DNA of 64,000 nucleotides from assembly GCA_017453665.1 (NCBI GenBank), contig JAFTEM010000020.1, forward strand, positions 13,880 through 77,879, read 5' to 3'. Within the stretch, counting starts at the first letter, position 1. Each line of letters begins with the position of its first letter. The position numbers were made by a program, and so were the translations under genes. Origin of the DNA: a bacterium (lineage in GTDB: Bacteria > Patescibacteria > JAEDAM01 > Absconditabacterales > Absconditicoccaceae). This document shows, in pieces, positions 1 to 8,721 of this stretch. The notes beneath the pieces are model-generated. The model had not been told where the DNA came from and ran no database searches. It saw only the letters and a list, made by a program, of their open reading frames with translations.

Positions 1-1
1 A

Positions 2-472
2 ACCATACAAAGAACAGAGAATAAAGAACGTCCTAATTGATCTAAAGCAAAATATAAAATAAAGAAGGATTGAAAATTAAATACATGAAGACCTACTAAG
101 AAAACAAAGGAACTTATAGAAAAACTAGTAGACTTATTTTCGATTGATTGCACGGACGAGGAAGCTTGTGCTTTAGTGGGGATAACTACCGAAACATTCT
201 ATAAGCGAATGAATGAAGATAAGAAGTTTTCTGATACTATAATTAGGGCTAAAAAAAAATATTTTGAGGATATAAGACGCGCTAGCAAGGATAGAGCTAT
301 GAATACAAAGAATAGAGATAGTACGGATATACTCTTTAAAAGAGATGAAAGGTATAAAGATAGAAACGAGCTAGATGTATGAGGCGAGGCTATCAAATCT
401 TTATTATCGTTCGCGAAAGATAAACAGCAAAAAAGGATTGAGAATGAAAATAATAATGCTAATATAATTTAG
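2..472 (+). CDS. Putative phage terminase small subunit (5' partial)
   Basis: The frame is open from the window edge to TAG at 470-472, reading through TGA as Gly, so the start is probably upstream of the window. The segment GRPTKKTKEL near codon 29 looks like the usual N-terminal region of terminase small subunits, followed by a helix-turn-helix-like stretch (DEEACALVGITTETFYKRM) and a charged helical tail. Small terminases bind the packaging site and hand DNA to the large subunit. The position just before the large terminase supports the call; the family assignment rests on motif style and context only. A strong terminator follows at once. Confidence 0.55.
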
Positions 473-497
473 CTTGTTGTTCATATTATAATGGTTC

Positions 498-536
498 AGT
501 ATCGGCATAACCTCGGTTGTGTCGATACTTTTTTTA
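498..536 (+). terminator. Intrinsic terminator after the small terminase gene
   Basis: A 15-bp stem beginning AGTATCG and ending CGATACT, with two G-T wobble pairs and a two-base loop, is followed directly by seven T. It isolates the small terminase transcript from the large terminase gene, which has its own promoter-like element at 726-783. Confidence 0.8.
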
Positions 537-558
537 ATTACCCCGAATTCGGGGTAAT
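537..558. repeat. 22-bp perfect palindrome
   Basis: ATTACCCCGAA and its exact reverse complement abut with no loop. It overlaps the T-tract of the preceding terminator. It could be a dimeric repressor site or a second hairpin. The 559-725 stretch that follows has no gene: it holds only a direct repeat, a small GAGGA/TCCTC hairpin (598-612) and AT-rich sequence. Confidence 0.6.
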
Positions 559-567
559 ATATAATTA

Positions 568-640
568 TATGCCTAAAAGTGTCAAAAATTAACACTAGAG
601 GAAAAAATCCTCGGGGCTTGTATGCCTAAAAATGTCAAAA
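568..640 (+). repeat. Two near-identical 20-bp direct repeats
   Basis: TATGCCTAAAAGTGTCAAAA at 568-587 recurs with one change (A for G) at 621-640. The copies are 53 bp apart and flank a small hairpin. They lie in the gap between the two terminase genes, where packaging (cos/pac) or regulatory sites are often found. No function can be assigned from sequence alone. Confidence 0.5.
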
Positions 641-725
641 TGTAATAAATTCGGAAAAACCGAAAATACGTAAAAATACTATATTGTATAACTTTTTATA
701 AAAAAGCGACCAAAATATTAGTTAA

Positions 726-783
726 GAACTCGCCAGACTAAAGAACTAGTAATATTTTTTTAATCACTTAATTTAGGATTGTT
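726..783 (+). promoter_or_regulatory. Late-promoter-like repeated element, copy 1
   Basis: This segment, with core AAAGAACTAGTAATATTTTT and an ending close to ATTGTT, recurs at 7467-7523 and, shorter, at 21011-21056. Every copy is on the + strand, in a gene-free gap, with the core 65-70 bp upstream of the first start codon of a gene block (here the large terminase). This arrangement fits a phage-specific late promoter with a conserved untranslated leader. Confidence 0.6.
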
Positions 784-804
784 AATTTAAATAAAGAGAA
801 CTTC

Positions 805-2385
805 ATGGCTACTACAGACCAAGAACAATACGAACTTTATGCAGACGATCCGTTGTTGTTTATAGAAGATATGTTCGGATTATCAGCACAAAAAGTATTA
901 CCTGAATACGAAGCATTGCTTGAAGAATGTAGATATACAGGAGATTATGGGAGAATGAGGCTTAATATGTTTGAACCGTTCGTTAAATACGAAAAATTAA
1001 GCCGACAACAGGTAGAGATAATCTTAGCGGTATCAAGAGCAGTAAGCGGGAAAGACAAGAAACGTATTACAGTTCGCTCATGACACGGAATTGGTAAATC
1101 TTCTGTGATATCAATGATAATGATTCGGTTCTTATTCGGTTATTATCATAGTGTTATTGGTTGTACTGCTCCGACTGCCATGCAAATGCACGATGTTCTT
1201 CGGAAAGAGTTACAAATTTGGAAGGATAGACTGCCATCTGGAGTTAAAGAGTTGTTTACTTGGAGCAGAGATTATTTGAGAGTTGGAATTGAAGATAAAG
1301 ATTTAAGTACTTGGTACGCTAGAGCTAGAACAAGCGCGAAAGAGAACCCCGAGGCGTTAGCATGATTACACTCTGATAATGTAATGATAATAGCTGATGA
1401 AGCCTCATGAATTGATGACGCGATATTTGTAACTTCACAATCTGCAGGAACTAATAAAAACGCTATCTTCCTTATGATATCTAATCCTACAAGGCTAGAG
1501 TGATACTTCTATAAGAGCTTTACTGATAACGCTGAGACCTTCCAAACGTTATGGTTTAATTCAGAGGAATCGCCTCTCGTTGATGATGAATTCGTTCAAG
1601 GAATTATAGCGGATTATTGAAAAGATTCAGATCAATACAGAGTCCGTGTTAAAGGAGAGTTCCCAAAAGCTGGATTGATGGACGATAAATGATGGATTCC
1701 TTTATTTGATCCTAACGAGATCACCTTTGTACCTAACGAAGACGTCGATAATCAAATGCAAGAATTCGATATCTTAGGAATAGATCCTTCAGGTAACGGT
1801 AAAGACTTCTCTTCATTTGTAGCAAGAAATAGTTTCTTCGCAAAAAGAGTGTTGAGAGAGCCTAAGAGTACGGAGAAATCTATAGCAATGAGAACCGTTC
1901 AACTTAAAGCGTTATTACCAAAGCTAAGTGACGACAAAATATTCTACGATAACTTCGGCGTCGGAGCGAACGTAGGAACGGAATTAGCAAAGGAATGAGT
2001 ATATGCTAGATGAGTTAACGTAGGAAACGAACCCGACGATAAACAAATGTTCTTAAATAAAAGAGCTGAGTGCTATTGGAGGCTTAAAACTGAATGTAGA
2101 TTAGGATTAAGACTTATAGGAACAAGAGACGAACGAAAGGATTTATTCATGATAAAATACAGAAAAACCGACAAAGGATTGATAAGGATAATGAGCAAGG
2201 TTGAGATGAGAAAGGAGTATAATAAATCACCAGACGACGCTGATGCATTAATGTTAACGTATCGGGATAGTCCTAGAACAAGGAAGAAAGACGAGACGGT
2301 TAAGAAGCATGTTAACCCTTTCACTGGAGAAGTTATTAAACCACGTAAAAATAATTTAAATCGTAATTATATAAACGCATGGTAA
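805..2385 (+). CDS. terL: Terminase large subunit
   Basis: This is the 526-residue ATPase-nuclease motor that packages DNA into the prohead. It has an adenine-binding WQ motif at residues 67-68 (CGA-coded Trp), Walker A GHGIGKSS at 93-100 (first Gly is TGA), the motif TAPTAMQ soon after, and Walker B VMIIADEAS at 193-201. The RNase-H-like nuclease has its first Asp in IDPSGNGKD near 327 and the late acidic motif SPDDADAL at 475-482. CGG or CGA codons at 108, 133 and 444 fall where terminases usually have Trp. The length is normal. There is no Shine-Dalgarno sequence before ATG 805; the next gene overlaps the end by 7 bp. Confidence 0.95.
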
Positions 2386-4358
2386 CAACGGATAAATTAG
2401 AGAGTCTAACTCTTGATGCTAAAACAACCATAAACCAAACTAAGGAAGATAAGGAAGCGTTGGATATGGTACAAAAAAGATACGACGCGATGAAAAAAAG
2501 TAGGGGCGATGTTGAAAAGATATGGGATTATGTTGATGCTAACTTTAAAGCTCCTCCTAGAAGTACCTGGAATTGATTAGCCGTTCCTACGCTTAAGATG
2601 GAAGAGGCGTTGATTGAGGCGAGCGTGGGAATGCAAGATTTAACACTTCCTATTAGCGTTGAAGCTGATGGTAGAGCCGATTGAATACAGATGCAACTAG
2701 CTAAATATACGCTAGATCATTTCATTTATAAAGAAAAAATAGCCCAGGAAATCAGACTTCATATGGATTATACTAGAGCTAGATATGGAACAGCGGTTCT
2801 TTTCTCTTGAATGGAGTATCGTTCTAAGTTTATAGCAAAAGAAGACGAAAGCGGGTATTTTAATCCTAAAGGAGAAGTAGAACATATTGAAGAATTACAC
2901 ATCAAAATGAAAGATATTCCTGTTAGAAATGCTTATTTTGATGATACTGCTTATAGATATGAAGATGCTGTTGATTGTATTTACGAAGAACGGCTTTCTA
3001 TTGATGAATATAAGCTAAGATATCTCAACGTTAAATGAGAATCTAAAGAGTATTTCACTAACGCTGAATACGTAGGAACTAAACAACCAGACGATACTTT
3101 CTACAAAAAAGATAAAGTCGTTGATAACGATATGGTTAAAATATGGCATTATTACAACAAATTATACGCTAAATACGTTATCGTAGCGAACGAAGAGATT
3201 GTAATATATAATGGTTTAGCAAGTACAAGACACGGAGAGTTACCTCTCGTGCCTGTTCAGTTTTATAATAACCCTTATTCTATTCGGGGAATTGGTATCC
3301 CTGAAAGATATGCTGTCATTAAAGGAATCAACACTAACTTCTATCAAGCAATGATAGGATGAGCGTGGTTAAATGCTGGGACAGCTCTTATTTTATGAGA
3401 ATGACAAGACGTTGATTGAGGAATCTTCCTAGAACCAGGAGAAGTTAATCTCATTCAAATGACAAAAGGTAGCGCTAGAGATGTTACACCGTTCCAAACC
3501 GGAGTAAACGTTCAGCAACTCGTTGAAATTATCCAATTTATGGACGATATGGGTAGCTATCTTACATGAATTAATATTAAAGCACCGTATACTAGCCCGG
3601 CGAAAACTGCTTTTGAGACCTCTGTAATGAAAGAGGAACAAAATAATAGACTTAAAACGATTTATGATACGAGAGTGTTAGGATTAGAGCAAGCGTTTAC
3701 TCTTATGCTTTCTAATATCTTTACATTCTTACCTTATCAATACGCCGAGAAAATGGTTGATGAGCAAGAAAAGATTATTGATTACAAATATTATCAAATC
3801 CCGGTACAAGATAAGAGGATTTCTACAGATGAGAAATGAAATATTCTAAGTATCGACAACGAAAAGGGATATAAAGGTTATTTTGATCTAAAGCCTAAGC
3901 TACTAGAATGAGCTAGAGGCTTAAAAGTTAAGATTGTTACCCCTCCAACAGCTTCAACAATGAAAGCGTTAGAGATCGAGAATCTAACGAAATTCCTACA
4001 AGCTAAACAAATGATCGTTCAATTTAAGCAATTTGCAATGCAGAGTGGAGGTGATGTAGGAATGCGAGAAAAATTAGACGAAAGATTAAACGTATTATTC
4101 AATATTGATAAAGACAATATCGATATCGAATCAAGCGAACAAAAGATCCGTGATAAGATGGCTGAGATTACTCAACTTATAAGCTCATTTACTTTATGAT
4201 GAAATCCTGATGAAACAGTTAATCAAACGGGCATGGAACAAGCTCCTACCCTCCCACAAACTAGTACTAGTTGAGAAGAAACAACTCCAACAGTACAAGC
4301 ACCAAGCGACCCTCTACAATCATATGTACAGAGTGGAGGACAAACTAATACTCAATAA
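2379..4358 (+). CDS. Portal protein
   Basis: This 659-residue protein directly follows and overlaps the large terminase gene, the standard place for a portal. The N-terminal part is helical and charged, the middle contains aromatic beta-rich sequence, and the last ~55 residues are a Pro/Thr/Gln/Gly-rich tail. The portal forms the dodecameric ring at the capsid vertex through which DNA enters and leaves. The length fits podovirus-type portals. Identification rests on length, position and general composition, not on a single diagnostic motif. The 3' end overlaps another frame (see 4210-4584). Confidence 0.75.
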
Positions 4359-4584
4359 AAAATTAGGAGATTTACACTCTGATATGCTTAAAGCACTACT
4401 CTACGAGATTAAATCAACTAAGAACGCGTTGTTGATAGAACAAAAAAGATATTCAGATCCTATAGAAATAGCTTTCAGAGATGGTGCGATCTCTACAATT
4501 GATATCCTTCTTTTGAAAATAATGGATGCTTTAAGAAGAAAATGAACTACGCTTTTAGATACTAAACCTAAATACAATGCTTAA
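4210..4584 (+). CDS. Small phage protein overlapping the portal 3' end
   Basis: This frame encodes up to 124 residues, ending TAA at 4582-4584. From ATG 4210 it overlaps the portal tail by 149 bp in another frame; from ATG 4324 by only 35 bp. The product is basic, helical and coiled-coil-like, and ends with DALRRKGTTLLDTKPKYNA. Both overlapping frames look like protein, so either start could be correct. No family was recognised. It lies among head and tail genes. Confidence 0.6.
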
Positions 4585-4954
4585 TCAAACAAGTTTCAGA
4601 TTAGCCTCTACAATATCGCCTACTAGCTATAGCGCTAAGGTAACGCAGGTTATTAACAAAAAAGATAATAATTGAGATAGTTATTATCCTAGCTTTACAG
4701 ACGAAACGGTTGTTCTTACTAACGAATATTGAAGCGTTATCGAGACAACAAAGGCGAGCTGTGATGGAGCGGGGAATATTACATTCTCTGCTAGAGGTTT
4801 AAGCGATGATGATACAGAAACAAGTATCACTAGTAGAAGGCTTACTTGGAATCCATGAACAATATGTTTTGTTACTGCATGAGCATGAGATTTGGTAACT
4901 AGAGCTGAATATACCGCCCTCGAGGCTAGAGTAACAGCGTTAGAAAACGCTTAA
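4577..4954 (+). CDS. Small virion protein with C-terminal coiled coil
   Basis: This 125-residue protein has its start codon overlapping the preceding stop by 8 bp. It is rich in Thr, Ser and beta-type sequence and ends in a heptad-like stretch (EYTALEARVTALENA), a common trimerisation motif at the end of phage tail and head-fibre proteins. Several glycines are TGA-coded. A structural role is inferred from context. Confidence 0.6.
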
Positions 4955-4977
4955 TTTATCTTTTTAAACGTATTATT

Positions 4978-5304
4978 ATGCTTTTTAGAGAAGGTAGCGA
5001 CGCGAAGCTTAGGATTAAGCTCTATGACGTTCAGAGTGGGGTTATCCTCCCCGTTGATTTAGATGATTACGATGTAATCCAACTTGTTATCAAGTTCGCC
5101 GATGAGAAACTTCTTACAGTTATCGGAGAACCTGAAGAAAACGAAACGTATTCAATCGTAGATTTCTCTGTTTATTCAGAAAATACTAAAGGGAAAGTGG
5201 GGAAATGTATCGCTGATGTACGAGGAATCAAAGGTAGTAAAAAAGTTAGATTCAATAAAAAGACCCTTAAAGGGAAAGTTTTATCTTCAGTTAAAGTACC
5301 ATAA
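4978..5304 (+). CDS. Hypothetical phage protein, probable BppU-like beta protein
   Basis: This protein of 108 residues begins MLFREGSDAKLRIKLYD. The alternating hydrophobic pattern and the opening resemble the N-terminal beta-sandwich domains of phage baseplate or fibre proteins, but this is a weak match. It sits in the cluster of small structural genes and its stop overlaps the next start (TAATG). Confidence 0.5.
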   Translation: MLFREGSDAKLRIKLYDVQSGVILPVDLDDYDVIQLVIKFADEKLLTVIGEPEENETYSIVDFSVYSENTKGKVGKCIADVRGIKGSKKVRFNKKTLKGKVLSSVKVP

Positions 5305-5510
5305 TGAGTAACGAATGTTGAGCAGTACTCGATGTTGAAGAATTGGATTTAGATTATTCCTACGTTGAAGAAGTCGAGGAAGACGGTGGGTTTGATGTAG
5401 AATATTGTATGTCTTATCGCGACCCCACTTCTCCGGAATGGATCCTCGCTAGGGGATATTGGAATAATCAATGAGAATGGATTGATAACGAAACTTGGAA
5501 AGATTCATAA
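5304..5510 (+). CDS. Hypothetical small acidic phage protein
   Basis: This 68-residue, strongly acidic protein has many Tyr and Trp residues (for example YWNNQGEWIDNETW near the C-terminus). It is coupled to the previous gene by a TAATG overlap. The aromatic, W-x-W-rich C-terminal end resembles small fibre-associated modules, but no family was recognised. Confidence 0.5.
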
Positions 5511-5533
5511 TTTTATCATATAATTTAAATAGT

Positions 5534-6472
5534 ATGTCTGTAGCATTACCTATTAATCAATGAGATTCGTGAGAAGTAGCAAGAGCGAAAATTAATAACT
5601 CTTTTAACGCGCTTGTTACTCAATTTCAGAATTCAATACCTTATATTCAGAATGGATATTGGTATGTTAATTGAGAGAATACAGGAGTCGCTGTTTCTTG
5701 ATGAGTACCAGCATTAAGAGTTAACAACGGGGTCCTTCAATGGAAAGTATCCGGTTCTAGTATGGAATGGGCTAACCTCTTAAAACTTTCAGATCTTAAA
5801 TGAGATCCATGAGAATGATGAATAATCTATGGATCAAATATTACCGATGTTGAAACAAGCTTAGATGAAGATAGAGGGATTACTTATCTTATTATTAAAT
5901 TAGATGATGGAACAAGTAGAACCGTAGAACTCTTCAAACGAACAGATATTTATCCTCAAAGACAAGTAGCAACGGGAAGCGTTGAAAATGTTAGTAGAAC
6001 GTTTTTTGCTAAATCTACTGATGTTAAAGATAGTGTTAACAGGACGGCTTTCCTTGTTAATCCTGATAGTATGGAGGCTAGTTGAGAGGATTATACGCCT
6101 CAATATTGAGATACAGTATGGGTATATTTTCAAACAGATTGTAAGGTTGAAGCACCTACGCTTAATATTGCAGGAACGGGACAGAAGAATATTCAAGTAA
6201 GGAATATTTCAAGAAATAACACCGATAATGATTATTATTATAATTTTCATGTATGAAAAGAAACCTGGGTTCCTTTTTATTATTTAGGTGGTGCTTGGTA
6301 TACTAACTTCCTTAGTCAAGTAGTCGATATTTATGCCGATGAAACTTGGTGACTTGTTGATGCTACTAGAGAGTTAGCAAGAACAAGAGTTGATGTAACA
6401 GCAGAAGAATATCTGCAGTTAGTATCATCATGACAATTAAAACAACGTGTTTATTATCATATCATAGATTAA
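5534..6472 (+). CDS. Putative tail-fibre/receptor-binding protein
   Basis: This 312-residue protein has TGA read as Gly many times, including a short collagen-like GDPGEGG near residue 93 that often links fibre domains. The N-terminal part is helical (ARAKINNSFNALVTQFQN), typical of fibre anchors, and the rest is beta-rich. Its place between small structural genes and a FISUMP-type surface protein supports a fibre role. The product is inferred from composition and context. Confidence 0.55.
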
Positions 6473-6473
6473 T

Positions 6474-7379
6474 ATGCCTTTAGTAGAGAATTGACAGAAT
6501 TTTAAATACATTATGCACAATGGTAACAAGATTACCAATATTCGTGATTGAAGAAATTTAACGGTATTAAGGGAATGATATACACCGCCCGAACCAACTG
6601 AAAAATACCTCATTACCTTTTGAAGACGCGTTTCTGATACTTACTTAATTATATATCAAGAGACAGAATATAATTATTGAGATATGCCTGAATATACATG
6701 AAGTACACCAACAAAACCTGATGAAGGTTGATACAGTTATACTTTTATTTGATGGAGTCCTGAAATCCATAGTGTTACATGACATCAAGTCTATTTAGCG
6801 CAATTTGAGGCTGTTCCTATCCCGACACCTGGAGAAGATGAGATATTGTTCTCATGAGAAAACTGAACAATAACCCATCATATATCAAGTGGTGAAATAG
6901 AACTCAATTATACCTGAAGCGATAGTTCTATTACTACAAGAACTATGACTATTGCTGATAGGAATGTTGGAGCGAGTACGTATTGAACCGAGGGAGTAGA
7001 TAGTAGTATTTATGGAGATTTTTATTGTTGGTGAGCAACAGAATCGTGAAGCGGTCATGCTGAAGAAGAAGATTGGGGACAGCAACAATCCATAGCGCCA
7101 AGCTGATATCATATTCCTACAATAGACGAATGGAGAATATTAATAACGTTAATTTGAGCCATTACATGAGCAAGCGTATTATGTTCAAATATGAATAGTT
7201 ATTGTCTTATGCCATATCATTGAACACAGCAAAACGCTACTTGACGATATTGGTCTAGTTCAAAAGCAGGATATTTCCCTAAATGTCTTAAAAATGAAAA
7301 TTATTATGCGTCTTCTCCTTATATAACAGATAATTACAGTAGCCAAACATATTTTGTCCGCCTATTCAAAGATGCTTAA
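6474..7379 (+). CDS. Phage surface protein: InlB-like repeat plus FISUMP-type domain
   Basis: This 301-residue protein starts one base after the preceding stop. Residues ~85-115 (YTFIGWSPEI, then AQFEA) resemble an InlB B-repeat (bacterial Ig-like adhesion repeat). Residues ~158-301 follow the FISUMP/C-type-lectin-like pattern: ADRNVGAS, FYCWGATE, GYHIPTIDEW, GRYWSSS, YFVRLFK. The 899-residue protein at 8722 has the same module order. It probably acts at the virion surface in host recognition. Here the WSSS-to-end segment is AT-rich and is not a hypervariable copy. Confidence 0.65.
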
Positions 7380-7406
7380 AATAATAAAAAGTTCTAACCA
7401 AAGAAG

Positions 7407-7434
7407 CTGTCCAAAACGCTTGGACGGTTTTTTT
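7407..7434 (+). terminator. Intrinsic terminator ending the first late block
   Basis: An 8-bp stem (CTGTCCAA with TTGGACGG, one T-G wobble) and a five-base loop are followed by seven T. It lies 28 bp after the surface protein gene and upstream of the second copy of the promoter-like element. Confidence 0.85.
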
Positions 7435-7466
7435 GTTTGATAAAAAAATAAGTAAAACCCCAATCG

Positions 7467-7523
7467 GAACTCGTCAGACTAAAGAACTAGTAATATTTTT
7501 TTAATCACTTATTTTAGAATTGT
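7467..7523 (+). promoter_or_regulatory. Late-promoter-like repeated element, copy 2
   Basis: This is nearly identical over ~57 bp to the copy at 726-783 (same core AAAGAACTAGTAATATTTTT), directly after a terminator and 26 bp before the scaffold gene. A terminator followed by the repeated element is good evidence for a fresh transcription start here. Confidence 0.65.
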
Positions 7524-7548
7524 TTTAAATCCTAAACTTGTAATAAGA

Positions 7549-8286
7549 ATGGAAATCAACTCAATTCAAAACCTAAACTCTAATGAAGAGAATGGTAATG
7601 AAAACAAAAACGGAGAAGAAAAAGTTTCTCTATCTAAAGAAGAGTATGAAAGACTTTTAAGCTCCGACAAAAAGGTTGGAGAACTTCAAGAGAAGTACAA
7701 CGCTTCAACTAAAGAAGCACAAAAACTTAATTGGATTGCTAAAGTTAGTAAAGACGAGAAGCAATTCATTAAACTTTATAATTCCGATAAGAAACAAGCG
7801 GAAGAAGTAGCTAAACACTTTTGAAAAGGTGATGCTAAAACGCTGTACGATCAAGTCGTAGAACAACATGGCGACGTTTCGTTCGGAATGGATGCTGAAG
7901 ATGTTGATGCAAGGATTCAGCTAGGAGTAGAAAAAAGAATGGCTGAACAAGAACTCCAAACTTTTAAAGACAAATACGGTATCGATGGTAAACTCGGAAA
8001 GGTATTTGATAAAGAATTCAAAGATCTTATGCAATGAAAAGAGTTTAACGTTGAAACTGTAAAAGCACAAGCAAAAAAGGCATTTAGGCTTGTACGTGAT
8101 ACCGACGAATTTGTTGAAGAACTAAAGAAAGCTAATTCAAGATTAGCAGGCGCTGGAATCGTTAGTACTTGAAGAAATGGTGATTCCTCATCTTCTAAGA
8201 CTAACAGTGTAATAGATCAAATTATGTCTCAACAAAAAGGAAACAGTATCTATAGTGCAAACTGATTGTCTAAGGATTTACCTTAA
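7549..8286 (+). CDS. Putative capsid scaffold protein
   Basis: This 245-residue, highly charged protein is Glu/Lys/Asn-rich and predicted largely helical, with coiled-coil-like stretches (EEYERLLSSDKKVGELQEKY) and a Ser-rich, disordered tail. Position two structural genes before the major capsid gene, together with composition, is typical of a scaffold that shapes the prohead and is then released. No protease domain is visible in it. The start lacks a Shine-Dalgarno sequence. Confidence 0.6.
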
Positions 8287-8310
8287 TTTTATATCTTTTT
8301 TTTCAAAAAA

Positions 8311-8694
8311 ATGGCTTTTAGATGCATTAGACAACATACAGGTAAAAGTAGAACTCTTACTAATACCTTATGACGTGATATTGAAAAAGGAGAGCTTTTG
8401 GCTCTTAGTGATGGAAGCTTAGTAGAAGGAACTTCTGCTCAAAGCTGAGACATTTTAGTAACCTCAGACGAGGATGTAGCACAAAACGCTGAAGGAGGAT
8501 TCGCTCTTATAGATACTACTATGGAGTATGAAGCAGATCTTTCAGCTGTTACTGAAACAGAAATCTCTGCAGGTACTAAATTTGGAGTACAGAGTTGAAA
8601 CCTAACCGTTTCTGCTGACGCTAACGGAATCTTTGTATCAACGCAAGATGCCTTAGAATACGCTAGTACAGTTATCGGTAAATTCGTACTTTAG
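8311..8694 (+). CDS. Putative head decoration protein
   Basis: This 127-residue protein has the pattern of small decoration proteins: a short N-terminal arm, then ALSDGSLVEGTSA and beta-rich repeats with many Gly/Ala/Ser, ending STVIGKFVL. It sits between scaffold and capsid genes. Decoration proteins stabilise the expanded capsid from outside. Inferred from context and composition. Confidence 0.5.
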
Positions 8695-8721
8695 TTTTAT
8701 CTCTTAACCAAAAAATAAGAG

